Assembly: GCA_023664605.1 (NCBI GenBank)
Contig: JAMPFF010000020.1
Location: forward strand, 1-46,091
DNA: 46,091 nt
Direction of reading: 5' to 3'
From: Clostridium sp.
GTDB taxonomy: Bacteria; Bacillota; Clostridia; Lachnospirales; Lachnospiraceae
Each line of letters opens with the position of its first letter. Position 1 is the first letter of the stretch. The position numbers were made by a program, and so were the translations under genes. Positions 24,816 to 34,067 of the stretch are shown piece by piece. The notes under the pieces are model-generated. The model saw nothing but the letters and a program-made list of their open reading frames with translations, was not told the DNA's origin and made no database searches.

Positions 24816-25169
24816 ATGCGTAAAAACAGTATTAAGAATACGCGTATTAACGGAGAAGTGCAGCGCGTATTGGCGGAAATTATCAGAGGGGATTTAAAAG
24901 ACCCGAGAATCGGGGAAGTGACTTCCGTTATGGCGGTGGAAGTGGCGCCTGATTTAAAGACCTGTAAAGTGTGGGTCAGCGTGTTAGGAGACGAAGAGGC
25001 ACAGGCGGACACACTTGCGGGTTTAAACAGCGCGGAGGGATTTATCAGAAACCAACTGGCGCGCAAAATTAATCTGCGTAACACGCCGCAGATACGGTTT
25101 ATTATGGACCAGTCGATTGCATACGGCGTCAATATGTCGAAGTTAATCGACGAAATAAACGGGCAGTGA
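24816..25169 (+). CDS. rbfA: ribosome-binding factor A
   Basis: This 117-residue KH-like protein binds the 30S subunit near the 5' helix of 16S rRNA during late maturation and cold growth. Conserved features are RINGEVQRVLAEIIRGDLKDPRIG, the strand TSVMAVEVAPDLKTCKVWVSV, and RKINLRNTPQIRFIMDQSI. ATG 24816 is chosen because AAAGAGG lies just upstream and family members start near here. The open frame from 24756 crosses the hairpins and lacks homologous residues. Confidence 0.94.
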   Translation: MRKNSIKNTRINGEVQRVLAEIIRGDLKDPRIGEVTSVMAVEVAPDLKTCKVWVSVLGDEEAQADTLAGLNSAEGFIRNQLARKINLRNTPQIRFIMDQSIAYGVNMSKLIDEINGQ

Positions 25170-25197
25170 CGACGCAGAAAGGAGAATCATTGTATCA

Positions 25198-26184
25198 ATG
25201 AAGATAATAGATGAAGTGCGGGATGCCAAAACCATAGGGATTAGCGGGCATATCAGACCGGACGGGGATTGCGTCGGTGCTGTTATGAGTCTGTATCTTT
25301 ATCTGAAAAAGGCGCTGCCAAAGGCGCAGGTTGATGTGTTTTTGGAGCAGCCGGCGGACATTTTCAAATGTATTAAGGGAATCGATGTGATACAATCTGA
25401 TTTCCATACGAATATGCAGTATGATGTTTTTTTTGCCATGGATTGTAATGCGGAGCGGTTGGGCGAGGCGGAACCGCTTTTCGAGAAAGCCGGCAAGAGA
25501 ATCAATATCGACCATCATATCAGCAATACCGGGTGCGGGGATATTAATATCGTAGAGCCGGACAGAAGTTCGACCTGCGAACTTCTTTATGGGCTGTTGG
25601 AAAAAGAACAGATAGATAGGGAAATTGCCCAGGCGTTATATATCGGGATTATCCACGATACAGGCGTTTTTAAATATTCCAATACCTCCCCGGAAACGCT
25701 GCAGACAGCGGCGGAACTGATTCGGTTTGGCTTTGATTTTCCCAAACTGATTGATGAGACTTTTTATGAAAAAACCTATATACAGAGTCAGATTATGGGC
25801 AGGGCGATTTTGGAAAGCATCCGTTTTTTGGACGGCAGATGTATCGTCAGCATGGTCAATAAAAAGACCATGCACTTTTATCAGGCGCAGCCCAAGGATT
25901 TGGACGGTATCGTCAATCAGCTTCGTATCGTAAAAGGCGTAGAGTGCGCCATTTTTATGTATGAAGTAAGACCGATGGAATATAAAGTGAGTATGCGTTC
26001 CAACGGGGCGGTGGATGTGGCGGCCATAGCGGTGCAGTTTGGCGGCGGCGGACACGTGCGTGCGGCAGGCTGTTATATGAATGGCACATACCATGACGCG
26101 ATTAACAATTTGTCCGTACATATTGAAAAACAGTTGAAAAACCATGATATGATGAGGATGAGAAATGTATCACGGGATGATTAA
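25198..26184 (+). CDS. nrnA: DHH-family oligoribonuclease/pAp phosphatase
   Basis: This 328-residue phosphoesterase degrades nano-RNAs and 3',5'-adenosine bisphosphate. The DHH domain shows GHIRPDGDCVGAV, FAMDCN, the metal-binding INIDHHISNTG and GIIHDTGVFKYSN. The C-terminal DHHA1 substrate domain ends with FGGGGHVRAAG. AAGGAG lies 13 bases before ATG 25198. It overlaps truB by 20 bases. The place between rbfA and truB is conserved in Bacillota. Confidence 0.94.
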   Translation: MKIIDEVRDAKTIGISGHIRPDGDCVGAVMSLYLYLKKALPKAQVDVFLEQPADIFKCIKGIDVIQSDFHTNMQYDVFFAMDCNAERLGEAEPLFEKAGKRINIDHHISNTGCGDINIVEPDRSSTCELLYGLLEKEQIDREIAQALYIGIIHDTGVFKYSNTSPETLQTAAELIRFGFDFPKLIDETFYEKTYIQSQIMGRAILESIRFLDGRCIVSMVNKKTMHFYQAQPKDLDGIVNQLRIVKGVECAIFMYEVRPMEYKVSMRSNGAVDVAAIAVQFGGGGHVRAAGCYMNGTYHDAINNLSVHIEKQLKNHDMMRMRNVSRDD

Positions 26185-27064
26185 TATTAATAAAGAAGCA
26201 GGCTATACATCCCATGACGTTGTGGCAAAACTGCGGGGCATTTTAGGACAGAAAAAAATAGGCCATACCGGAACGCTCGACCCGGACGCGGTAGGAGTGC
26301 TGCCGGTATGTCTTGGCGTAGGAACAAAGCTTTGCGATATGCTCACGGCATCGGATAAGGAATACGCTGCCGTGATTTGTCTTGGCATTACGACGGATAC
26401 GCAGGATATGTCGGGAACGGTTTTAACGAGAAATGAAGTATGTGTGACGCCAAAGCAGGTAGAAGAGGCAGTATTTTCTTTTCAGGGCAGTTATGAGCAG
26501 ATTCCGCCCATGTATTCCGCATTGAAAGTGAATGGAAAGAAGCTGTACGAACTGGCAAGAGAGGGCAGGGAAGTTGAAAGAAAGGCGAGATGCGTCACGA
26601 TAAAGGAAATTGAAATTGTACGGATGCAGATACCAAAGGTATGGATAAGGGTAGTATGCACGAAAGGCACTTATATCAGGACGTTATGTGATGATATCGG
26701 AAAGAAATTAGGATGCGGCGCGGCGATGGAGTCTTTGGAAAGGACAAGGGTCGGAGACTTTATGATAAAAGACGCGCTTTCTTTATCCGAGGTGGAGCGG
26801 CTGGCGCATGAAAACATGTTACAGGACGTTATCATACCGCCCGCGGATATGTTTCCCGATTTGCGAAAGGAACGGGTCAAAAGCCGCTATCAGAAACTGC
26901 TGGCAAACGGAAATCCCCTCGTTTGGGAAATGATGTGCGATGGCAGCGGTTTTTGCGATAATGAACAGGTCCGCATTTACAGCGAAGAAAATATTTTTTA
27001 TGGCATATACCGTTATGAAGAAGGAACAGAGAGCTTTCATCCGGTGAAAATGTTCATCGTGTGA
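26165..27064 (+). CDS. truB: tRNA pseudouridine-55 synthase TruB
   Basis: This 299-residue enzyme makes pseudouridine 55 in the T-loop of tRNAs. The N-terminus MININKEAGYTSHDVV leads to the catalytic motif HTGTLDPDAVGVLPVCLG, where Asp is the nucleophile. QIPPMYSALKVNGKKLYELAREG and VVCTKGTYIRTLCDDIG are also conserved. A C-terminal PUA-like segment follows. ATG 26165 overlaps the nrnA end, indicating coupling. Confidence 0.96.
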   Translation: MYHGMININKEAGYTSHDVVAKLRGILGQKKIGHTGTLDPDAVGVLPVCLGVGTKLCDMLTASDKEYAAVICLGITTDTQDMSGTVLTRNEVCVTPKQVEEAVFSFQGSYEQIPPMYSALKVNGKKLYELAREGREVERKARCVTIKEIEIVRMQIPKVWIRVVCTKGTYIRTLCDDIGKKLGCGAAMESLERTRVGDFMIKDALSLSEVERLAHENMLQDVIIPPADMFPDLRKERVKSRYQKLLANGNPLVWEMMCDGSGFCDNEQVRIYSEENIFYGIYRYEEGTESFHPVKMFIV

Positions 27065-27084
27065 ATGAAAGGCGTGGTACGAAT

Positions 27085-28014
27085 ATGCAGATTATCAAAG
27101 ACACAACTGAATTTGTGCTGCCCAAAAGAAGCGTGGTCGCCATTGGAAAGTTTGACGGAATGCACTTAGGGCATCAAAAGCTGTTTGACAGGGTGCTTGC
27201 ACAGAAAGAAAAAGGACTTCTAGCGGCTGTTTTTACGTTTGACCCGCCGCCGGAGGCTTTTTTCAGTGGGAAAGCGGCCAAAGGTTTGATGAGCAGGGAA
27301 GAAAAAAGAAATGCCTTTGAGCAGATGGGCATTGATGTGTTAATAGAATTTCCAATGAATAAGGAAACGGCGGCAACGGAACCGGAATATTTTATCAAAG
27401 AATACCTTGCCGGAAAACTGCGCGCCGCAGTGATTACGGCGGGTGCGGATATTTCTTTTGGCAGCAGGGGAGCGGGAGACGCCGGGCTTTTAAAAAAGCT
27501 TTCGGAAGAATACGGCTATCGTGTGGAAATTATAGAAAAAGTAAGCATAGCAGGAGAGCGGGTCAGCTCGACAGCAATCAGAGAAGCGGTCAGAAAAGGC
27601 GATATGGCAAAGGCGGAGCTGTTTTTAGGAGCGTCTTATCAGGTAAACGGCGTCGTATCCCATGGCAGGGAACTTGGCAGGAAGTTAGGGATGCCTACCT
27701 TAAATATACTGCCGCCTGATGATAAGCTTCTGCCGCCAAGCGGTGTATACTATTCAAAAGTGTGGCTTGATAACGTGCGGTATCCGGCGATTTCCAACGT
27801 GGGATGCAAACCGACGGTAAGCAGAGGCCAAAGGATGGGAGTGGAAACCTATCTGTATGATTTTACCGGGGATGTATACGGAAAAGAAATTGTTGTGGAG
27901 CTGCTTGATTTTAAAAGAGCAGAAAGAAAGTTTGATGGCGTGGAGGCATTAAAAGCGCAGATGCAGAAGGATATTGCAGAGGGAGCGGCCTGGCATGGAA
28001 ACCGTCCGGCGTAA
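27085..28014 (+). CDS. ribF: bifunctional riboflavin kinase/FAD synthetase
   Basis: This enzyme of about 309 residues converts riboflavin to FMN and then FAD. The N-terminal adenylyltransferase domain has AIGKFDGMHLGHQKL, FTFDPPPEAFF and the SSTAIREAVRKGD motif. The C-terminal flavokinase domain has GRKLGMPTLN, PPSGVYYSKVWL and VETYLYDFTGDVYGKEI. ATG 27085 is used. GTG 27061, overlapping the truB stop as GTGA, is an equally possible start that adds eight residues. No FMN riboswitch is visible upstream. Confidence 0.94.
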   Translation: MQIIKDTTEFVLPKRSVVAIGKFDGMHLGHQKLFDRVLAQKEKGLLAAVFTFDPPPEAFFSGKAAKGLMSREEKRNAFEQMGIDVLIEFPMNKETAATEPEYFIKEYLAGKLRAAVITAGADISFGSRGAGDAGLLKKLSEEYGYRVEIIEKVSIAGERVSSTAIREAVRKGDMAKAELFLGASYQVNGVVSHGRELGRKLGMPTLNILPPDDKLLPPSGVYYSKVWLDNVRYPAISNVGCKPTVSRGQRMGVETYLYDFTGDVYGKEIVVELLDFKRAERKFDGVEALKAQMQKDIAEGAAWHGNRPA

Positions 28015-28038
28015 GGCAGGCAGGCGCAAAAATAAGAC

Positions 28039-28067
28039 TTGTCAGAAAATATGATTTAGCATAGAAT
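28039..28067 (+). promoter_or_regulatory. sigma-A-like promoter of the Na/Pi cotransporter gene
   Basis: TTGTCA (28039-28044) and TAGAAT (28062-28067) are spaced by 17 bp, about 50 bases before the gene at 28120. Confidence 0.6.
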
Positions 28068-28119
28068 AAAAGTGTATGTGTTTTATGGAAGAAGTACAAA
28101 GGAAGGATAAAAGACAAAC

Positions 28120-29751
28120 ATGAATCTGGAAATCATTCTTTCGATGGCAGGCGGGTTAGGGCTTTTTCTTTTCGGTATGCGCGTGATGAGCGAAAGCATC
28201 GAAAAGGTCGCCGGAGCAAAACTAAGGCAGATATTGGAACGGTTGACGACCAACCGCTTTAAAGGAATTTTGGTCGGTATTGTTTTTACCGCCATTATCC
28301 AGTCATCATCAGCCTGTACCGTTATGGTAGTCAGCTTTGTCAACTCCGGGTTGATGACGCTATATCAGGCGGCGGGCGTTATCTTTGGCGCCAATATTGG
28401 TACGACGGTCACATCCCTTTTAGTTTCCTTTAAACTGGAAAAAGTGGCGCCGGTTATTCTACTTGCGGGCGTTATTATCGTAATGTTTTGTAAGAAGCAG
28501 AAACTGACCAAGTTTGGAGAGGTTATTGTCGGCTTCGGTATTCTGTTTATGGGCTTAAGCGCTATGTCAGGCGCCATGTCAGGCATGAAAGATTCACAGG
28601 CGGTTTTGAATATGTTTGCTTCCTTAAAAACGCCGATACTGGCGGTTTTACTGGGAGCGGTTTTAACGGCAATTATCCAGAGTTCCTCCGTTACGGTCAG
28701 TATCATGGTCTTAATGGCTAATCAGGGGCTTTTGGGGCTTGATATGTGTATGTTCATTATTTTAGGCTGTAATATCGGCGCGTGTACCTCCTCGTTATTG
28801 GCTTCTTTAGCGGGTAAAAAGGATGCGAAGCGGGCGGCGTCCATCCATCTGATTTTTAACGTTATCGGAACCGTTATTGTCTATATTATATTCAGCATAG
28901 GCGTCCATCAGATAGTGGAGATATTATCGATGATTGCCCGTCAGGACGCGGGGCGTGTCGTAGCGTACGCCCATATAGCGATTAAACTGTTCCAGGTAAT
29001 TATCATGTCGCCGTTTATAGGCGCTATTGTGAAACTGACATACATAGTGGTTCCCGGTGATGATAAGAAAATCGGCTATCGTGACAGCCACCAGTTAAAA
29101 TATATCGGTGAAACGGTTGTATTCAATCCGGCGACGGCCATGGTGGAGGTTATCAAGGAATTGGACCGTATGGCGTCTTTGGCAAGCGAGAATCTGAACC
29201 GTTCCATGAATGCGCTGATTACGCTGGATAGCGAAGTGATTGAAGAGGTACGGGAAGTAGAGGAGAACATTGATTTCTTAAGCCATGCCATTACGGATTA
29301 TCTGGTAAAAATCAACCAGACGACGCTGCCGATTGAGGACTTAAAGAGTATCGGCGCGCTGTTCCATGTCGTCAACGATATTGAACGAATCGGCGACCAT
29401 GCGGAAAATATAGCGGATGCGGCGCAGCATAGAAGCGAAACGGGCGTTGATTTCAGTAAAGACGCGCAAGTGGACTTGGGATTGATGTTAGATATGGTGA
29501 ATACTTTGCTTCGTTTCTCCGTGGAAATGTTCGTTAAGAGTACGGAGGAGCATGAAGAGGATATCAAGCATTTAGGGGAGGCAATCGACGAGAAAGAGAA
29601 AGAATTACAGCAGAAGCATCTGGAGAGACTGACGAATAACGAATGTACGCCGGAGGCGGGTGTTTTGTTTTCCGATATCATATCCGGGCTGGAAAGAGTG
29701 GCGGAACATGCGACCAATATCGCATTTGCTACGGTAACAGTAGACGCATAA
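28120..29751 (+). CDS. Na/phosphate cotransporter with PhoU-like domain
   Basis: This 543-residue NptA/PNaS-family membrane protein has two inverted Na_Pi_cotrans repeats. Each carries a QSSS signature (AIIQSSSACTVMVVSFVNSG, AIIQSSSVTVSIMVLMANQG) and a matching GANIGTTVTSLL or GCNIGACTSSLL loop. About eight membrane segments span residues 1-320. A C-terminal cytoplasmic PhoU-like helical domain (about 345-543, EVREVEENIDFLSHAI, ERIGDHAENIAD) likely regulates transport. AAGGA precedes ATG 28120. It is separately promoted and apparently monocistronic. Confidence 0.92.
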   Translation: MNLEIILSMAGGLGLFLFGMRVMSESIEKVAGAKLRQILERLTTNRFKGILVGIVFTAIIQSSSACTVMVVSFVNSGLMTLYQAAGVIFGANIGTTVTSLLVSFKLEKVAPVILLAGVIIVMFCKKQKLTKFGEVIVGFGILFMGLSAMSGAMSGMKDSQAVLNMFASLKTPILAVLLGAVLTAIIQSSSVTVSIMVLMANQGLLGLDMCMFIILGCNIGACTSSLLASLAGKKDAKRAASIHLIFNVIGTVIVYIIFSIGVHQIVEILSMIARQDAGRVVAYAHIAIKLFQVIIMSPFIGAIVKLTYIVVPGDDKKIGYRDSHQLKYIGETVVFNPATAMVEVIKELDRMASLASENLNRSMNALITLDSEVIEEVREVEENIDFLSHAITDYLVKINQTTLPIEDLKSIGALFHVVNDIERIGDHAENIADAAQHRSETGVDFSKDAQVDLGLMLDMVNTLLRFSVEMFVKSTEEHEEDIKHLGEAIDEKEKELQQKHLERLTNNECTPEAGVLFSDIISGLERVAEHATNIAFATVTVDA

Positions 29752-29782
29752 CCAAAATTTTACACGTTAATAGGGATTTTTG

Positions 29783-29811
29783 TTGACAAGAATTAATAAA
29801 CTTGTTATAAT
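29783..29811 (+). promoter_or_regulatory. consensus sigma-A promoter of the NlpC/P60 gene
   Basis: TTGACA (29783-29788) and TATAAT (29806-29811) are both exact consensus hexamers with a 17-bp spacer. Downstream, TTTGTAA and TGTAACA motifs repeat (29822-29853), which could be an operator in the 5' leader. Confidence 0.85.
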
Positions 29812-29901
29812 GACAACACAATTTGTAATATTTGTAACAAAAATGTAACAAGTATAAAATAATTCCAGGAGACAAAGAAGCTGTTAGCGAGGGTATTGCG
29901 G

Positions 29902-31119
29902 ATGAAACGAAAAGAGATATGTTATCTTTTATTATGCGCCATATTGTACCAGCCAATCAGGGCTTTTGCCGTAGAGAGCCAGACGGATTCTTCCATACAG
30001 GCAGATGTGCAGGAAGAAATCTTTATGGAAACGGAAGAAGAAACTGTAGAAGAAAATGTGGAAACGATACAGTCTGTTTTTGCTGAACTGGCGATGGACG
30101 TTGATTTTATGACAAACGGCGTAAATGCTGACATGATAGATGTTGCAGTAATGGAAAAAGAAGACATTTCCTCTAATATTAGTGATATTTTAGGAACTCC
30201 GCTGGGTGTATCCGCCATCGTGGAAGCGAAAAAGACGCGGGAAGAATATGTGAAAGCCTATGAAGAGGCTAAGAATGCCAACTGGGGTTATACGAATTTG
30301 GGCATTGCAAATGTAGATAATAATTTGAATATCAGAGCCATACCGGGAGAAGACGGAAAACTGATAGGAAAGCTGCCGAAAGATGCGGCATGTGAAGTGC
30401 TGGAGTCCGACGGGGAATGGGCGCATATTCAGTCCGGCCAGGTGGATGGCTATGTCAGTTGTGATTATCTTTTAACGGGGCTGGACGCAAAACACAGAGC
30501 GCAGGAGCTTGTTTCTACCATCGCAACCGTTACCACGGAAACTTTGAACGTACGCGCAGAGGCGAATACGGATTCCGAGATTATTACCTTTGTACCGCAG
30601 GGGGAACAACTGGAAGTAGTATCGTCAGAGGGAGACTGGGTCAGAGTTTATCTGGATGATGAGGAAGTATTCGTATCGGCGGCATATGTGGAGGTAAATG
30701 CCCAGTTGAATACGGCGATTACCATGACGGAGCTTTTATATGGACAGGGCGTGTCGGACGTGCGCGTGGATTTGTGCCAGTATGCCAAAGAATTTCTGGG
30801 CAATCCGTATGTCTGGGGCGGAACCAGCTTGACAAAGGGCGCAGATTGTTCCGGTTATGTTCTCAGCATTTATAAGAAATTCGGCATTTCCTTACCGCAT
30901 TATTCCGGGTCGCAGGCAAAATGCGGAACTGCGATTAAATTATCGGAAGCGCAGCCGGGTGATTTGATATTTTACGGAAAAGGTTCGACGATTAACCATG
31001 TGGCAATTTATATCGGCGGCGGACAGGTAATTCACGCCAGCAGCCCGAAAACAGGCATTCGTATTTCCAATGCCACCTATAGAACGCCGTTAAAAGTGGT
31101 AAGGATTTTACAGGACTAA
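29902..31119 (+). CDS. secreted SH3-domain NlpC/P60 peptidoglycan hydrolase
   Basis: This is a 405-residue cell-wall endopeptidase precursor. A signal peptide spans about residues 1-21 (MKRKEICYLLLCAILYQPIR, cleavage near AFA). An acidic low-complexity segment follows. Two bacterial SH3 domains follow (about 130-190 NLNIRAIPGEDGKLIGKLP and 205-265 TLNVRAEANTDSEIITFVP). The C-terminal NlpC/P60 domain (about 285-405) has catalytic Cys in GADCSGYVLSIYK, His in NHVAIYIGGG, and a downstream HASS polar residue. GAGGG lies 8 bases before ATG 29902. It likely cleaves stem peptides outside the cell during growth or separation. Confidence 0.93.
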   Translation: MKRKEICYLLLCAILYQPIRAFAVESQTDSSIQADVQEEIFMETEEETVEENVETIQSVFAELAMDVDFMTNGVNADMIDVAVMEKEDISSNISDILGTPLGVSAIVEAKKTREEYVKAYEEAKNANWGYTNLGIANVDNNLNIRAIPGEDGKLIGKLPKDAACEVLESDGEWAHIQSGQVDGYVSCDYLLTGLDAKHRAQELVSTIATVTTETLNVRAEANTDSEIITFVPQGEQLEVVSSEGDWVRVYLDDEEVFVSAAYVEVNAQLNTAITMTELLYGQGVSDVRVDLCQYAKEFLGNPYVWGGTSLTKGADCSGYVLSIYKKFGISLPHYSGSQAKCGTAIKLSEAQPGDLIFYGKGSTINHVAIYIGGGQVIHASSPKTGIRISNATYRTPLKVVRILQD

Positions 31120-31148
31120 TGGATTTTGCAGGTTTTATGAAGTTTTTC

Positions 31149-31177
31149 TTGCCAAATATATCCTGATATGATAAACT
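31149..31177 (+). promoter_or_regulatory. sigma-A-like promoter of rpsO
   Basis: TTGCCA (31149-31154) and TAAACT (31172-31177) are separated by 17 bp, with the start expected near 31184. Confidence 0.65.
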
Positions 31178-31195
31178 ATCTAAGTATGAGTTTCA

Positions 31196-31243
31196 GCCGA
31201 CACTCAGAACAGGGAAAACTCCAACCCATTCCCGGTGTCCGGC
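31196..31243 (+). promoter_or_regulatory. structured rpsO leader, probable S15 autoregulatory element
   Basis: GCCGACAC (31196-31203) pairs with GTGTCCGGC (31235-31243) with one bulge, enclosing an inner stem GGGAA/TTCCC (31212-31216/31229-31233). S15 represses its own translation through leader structures in many bacteria. The position between promoter and start fits that role. The exact structural class was not assigned. Confidence 0.5.
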
Positions 31244-31268
31244 GGTTATAGAAAGAGAGGAGAAAACT

Positions 31269-31535
31269 ATGATTTCCAAGGAAAAGAAAACAGCAATTAT
31301 CAAAGAGTATGGAAGAGCAGAGGGCGATACAGGTTCACCGGAAGTTCAAATTGCAATCCTGACAGCGAGAATTCAGGAGTTGACAGACCATTTAAAAGAC
31401 AATCCGAAAGACCATCATTCCAGAAGAGGTCTGCTTAAGATGGTAGGACAAAGACGTGGACTTCTTGCTTATTTAAAGGATAAGGATATCGAAAGATATC
31501 GTGCTTTGATTGAGAGATTAGGACTTAGAAAATAA
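31269..31535 (+). CDS. rpsO: 30S ribosomal protein S15
   Basis: This is an 88-residue four-helix protein that binds the central domain of 16S rRNA. Signature segments are [40 protein letters not shown] and [26 protein letters not shown] precedes ATG 31269. Gene order rpsO-pnp is widely conserved. Confidence 0.98.
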   Translation: MISKEKKTAIIKEYGRAEGDTGSPEVQIAILTARIQELTDHLKDNPKDHHSRRGLLKMVGQRRGLLAYLKDKDIERYRALIERLGLRK

Positions 31536-31550
31536 AAGAGGCAGATACAG

Positions 31551-31573
31551 GGCTGGCGGACGCTGGCCTTTTT
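31551..31573 (+). terminator. attenuating terminator between rpsO and pnp
   Basis: GGCTGGC (31551-31557) pairs with GCTGGCC (31562-31568), including two G-T pairs, around loop GGAC. Five T follow. It is likely partial, allowing read-through into pnp 26 bases later. Confidence 0.65.
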
Positions 31574-31598
31574 GCCTTTCATGTAAGGAGAGATGACT

Positions 31599-33689
31599 AT
31601 GTATAAGAGTTACACAATGGAACTTGCCGGCCGTACGCTTCGCGTCGATATCGGCAGAGTAGGAAAACAGGCAAACGGATGCGCATTTATGCAGTATGGT
31701 GAGACGACGGTGTTATCGACAGCAACAGCATCAGAGAAACCGAGAGAGGGTATCGATTTTTTCCCGTGCAGTGTGGAGTATGAAGAAAAATTATATGCTG
31801 TAGGGAAAATACCGGGAGGATTTAATAAGCGCGAGGGAAAGGCATCCGAAAACGCGATTTTGACAAGCCGTGTTATCGACAGGCCGATGCGTCCTTTATT
31901 CCCGAAAGATTATAGAAACGACGTTACCTTAAATAATATGGTTATGAGCGTTGACCCTAAATGCCGTCCTGAATTGGTGGCAATGCTTGGTACGGCGATT
32001 GCGACAAGCATTTCGGATATTCCGTTTGACGGCCCCTGCGCCATGACGCAGATGGGTATGGTGGACGGTGAGTTTATTGTCAATCCGTCTCAGGAACAGT
32101 GGGATAACGGCGATTTGCAGATGACGGTAGCTTCTACGGCCGAAAAGGTTATGATGATTGAAGCCGGAGCAAACGAAGTGCCGGAAGCAAAGGTGATAGA
32201 GGCTATCTATAAAGCGCATGAAATCAACCAGACAATTATTGCGTTCATCAATCAGATTATCGCGGAGGTAGGAAAGCCGAAACATGCGTATGAAAGTTGC
32301 GCGATTCCGGACGAGATGTTTGAGGCAATGAAGAAAATCGTAACGCCGGAAGAGATGGAGACAGCGGTTTTCACGGATGAAAAACAGGTTCGTGAAGAAA
32401 ATATCAGAAACATCACTGAGAAGTTTGAAGAGGCGTTTGCCGAAAATGAGGATTATCTTGCGGTACTTTCCGAAGCGGTATATCAGTACCAGAAAAAGAC
32501 CGTGCGCAAGATGATTTTAAAAGACCATAAGAGACCGGACGGACGTGAATTGACACAGATTCGTCCGCTGGCAGCGGAAGTGGATATTATTCCGAGAGTA
32601 CATGGTTCCGCAATGTTTACGCGTGGACAGACACAGATTTGTAACGTATGTACACTGGCTCCGTTATCGGAAGTGCAGAGAGTGGATGGTCTTGACGAGA
32701 ATGTTACATCGAAACGATATATGCATCATTATAATTTCCCGTCTTATTCCGTAGGGGAAACAAAAGTCAGCCGCGGACCGGGGCGTAGGGAAATCGGACA
32801 TGGCGCGCTGGCAGAACGTGCGCTGGTACCGGTGCTTCCGTCAGAGGAAGAGTTCCCGTATGCAATCCGTACCGTATCGGAGACATTTGAATCCAACGGT
32901 TCCACATCCATGGCTTCTACCTGTGCATCCTGTATGTCCTTAATGGCGGCAGGCGTACCGATTAAGAAAATGGTAGCGGGTATTTCCTGCGGACTGGTAA
33001 CCGGCGAAACGGATGACGATTTTGTACTTTTGACCGATATCCAGGGACTGGAGGACTTCTTTGGCGATATGGACTTTAAGGTAACGGGTACGCATGAGGG
33101 CATTACGGCTATCCAGATGGATATTAAGATTCACGGCCTGACAAGACCGATTGTGGAGGGTGCGATTGCAAGATGCCGTGATGCACGCGAGTTTATTATG
33201 GCAAACTGTATGGCTCCGGCTATTTCCGCACCGAGAAAAGAAGTCGGAAAATATGCGCCGAAGATTATCTCCATTCAGATTGACCCGGAGAAAATCGGTG
33301 ATGTTGTCGGACAGCGCGGCAAGACCATCAATGAAATCATTGCGCGTACTGGCGTTAAGATTGATATTACGGATGACGGACAAGTATCCGTATGCGGCAC
33401 GGACAAGGCTATGATGGATAAAGCGGTCGATATGATTAAGATTATCACAACCGATTTTGAAGAAGGACAGATTTTCAAAGGAACGGTTGTCAGCATCAAA
33501 GAGTTCGGCGCATTCATAGAGTTCGCGCCCGGCAAAGAGGGTATGGTCCATATCTCCAAGATTGCCAAAGAGAGAATCAATCATGTGGAGGACGTCTTAA
33601 CGCTTGGCGATAAAGTAACGGTTGTATGTCTTGGCAAAGACAAGATGGGACGTATCAGTTTCTCGATGAAAGACGTAGCACAAGTCTAA
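31599..33689 (+). CDS. pnp: polyribonucleotide nucleotidyltransferase (PNPase)
   Basis: This is a 696-residue 3'-5' phosphorolytic exoribonuclease that degrades mRNA as a trimer. Two RNase PH domains (about 12-215 and 310-550) flank a helical linker. The second contains GGPxxR-type residues in KVSRGPGRREIGHGALAERAL and LLTDIQGLEDFFGDMDFKV. A KH domain (IGDVVGQRGKTINEIIARTGVKI) and an S1 domain (GTVVSIKEFGAFIEFAPGKEG) follow. AAGGAG at 31584-31589 is 9 bases from ATG 31599. ATG 31593 is too close. Confidence 0.98.
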   Translation: MYKSYTMELAGRTLRVDIGRVGKQANGCAFMQYGETTVLSTATASEKPREGIDFFPCSVEYEEKLYAVGKIPGGFNKREGKASENAILTSRVIDRPMRPLFPKDYRNDVTLNNMVMSVDPKCRPELVAMLGTAIATSISDIPFDGPCAMTQMGMVDGEFIVNPSQEQWDNGDLQMTVASTAEKVMMIEAGANEVPEAKVIEAIYKAHEINQTIIAFINQIIAEVGKPKHAYESCAIPDEMFEAMKKIVTPEEMETAVFTDEKQVREENIRNITEKFEEAFAENEDYLAVLSEAVYQYQKKTVRKMILKDHKRPDGRELTQIRPLAAEVDIIPRVHGSAMFTRGQTQICNVCTLAPLSEVQRVDGLDENVTSKRYMHHYNFPSYSVGETKVSRGPGRREIGHGALAERALVPVLPSEEEFPYAIRTVSETFESNGSTSMASTCASCMSLMAAGVPIKKMVAGISCGLVTGETDDDFVLLTDIQGLEDFFGDMDFKVTGTHEGITAIQMDIKIHGLTRPIVEGAIARCRDAREFIMANCMAPAISAPRKEVGKYAPKIISIQIDPEKIGDVVGQRGKTINEIIARTGVKIDITDDGQVSVCGTDKAMMDKAVDMIKIITTDFEEGQIFKGTVVSIKEFGAFIEFAPGKEGMVHISKIAKERINHVEDVLTLGDKVTVVCLGKDKMGRISFSMKDVAQV

Positions 33690-33697
33690 AAAAACAT

Positions 33698-33729
33698 AAA
33701 AAAAGTTGGCGGACTGCCAACTTTTTTTG
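33698..33729. terminator. bidirectional terminator of pnp and the grcA-like gene
   Basis: AAAAAAAGTTGGC and GCCAACTTTTTTT form a long perfect stem with a 5-base loop. The symmetric A and T runs suit both the pnp transcript and the convergent gene at 33789-34034. Confidence 0.85.
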
Positions 33730-33788
33730 ACTGCAAGTTTGCCGGTGTCTGCGATACTGGGCAAACTCGCGGGTTCGCTGATTTCTAC

Positions 33789-34034
33789 CTAGACTTTCTC
33801 ATGGAATGTACGGCTGATAACGTCCGCCTGTTGTTCGGGCGTCAGTTTGATAAAGTTTACCGCATATCCGGAAACGCGGATAGTAAGCTGCGGATAGTTT
33901 TCAGGATGTTTCTGCGCGTCTAAAAGAGTATCGCGGTTTAATACGTTTACGTTTAAGTGATGACCGCCTTTCGTTGCGTAACCGTCCAATAAAGATACTA
34001 AATTGTCAACCTGTGCTGTGTTGCTCTGTGCCAT
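33789..34034 (-). CDS. grcA: autonomous glycyl radical cofactor-like protein
   Basis: This 81-residue protein is equivalent to the C-terminal glycyl-radical segment of pyruvate formate-lyase. [30 protein letters not shown] contains the radical-bearing RVSGYAVNF. Such stand-alone proteins (GrcA/YfiD) replace the damaged C-terminal part of PFL after oxygen exposure. Once activated by PFL-activating enzyme they restore activity. AGGAGG lies 8 bases before the minus-strand ATG at 34034-34032. The longer frame to 34097 covers the promoter. No PFL gene is in the window. Confidence 0.88.
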   Translation of the reverse strand: MAQSNTAQVDNLVSLLDGYATKGGHHLNVNVLNRDTLLDAQKHPENYPQLTIRVSGYAVNFIKLTPEQQADVISRTFHEKV

Positions 34035-34067
34035 AAGTTTGCCCTCCTGTTTTCTTATATTAAAAAT

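Noticed and set aside
25189-25200. ATT start for nrnA (ATT is in frame, upstream of ATG 25198)
   Set aside because: ATT is only 4 bases from the ribosome-binding site and ATG is available. Family members start with the MKIIDE-type residues.
28015-28119. FMN or other riboswitch near ribF and the transporter
   Set aside because: Neither the gap after ribF nor the truB-ribF junction has the expected conserved core.
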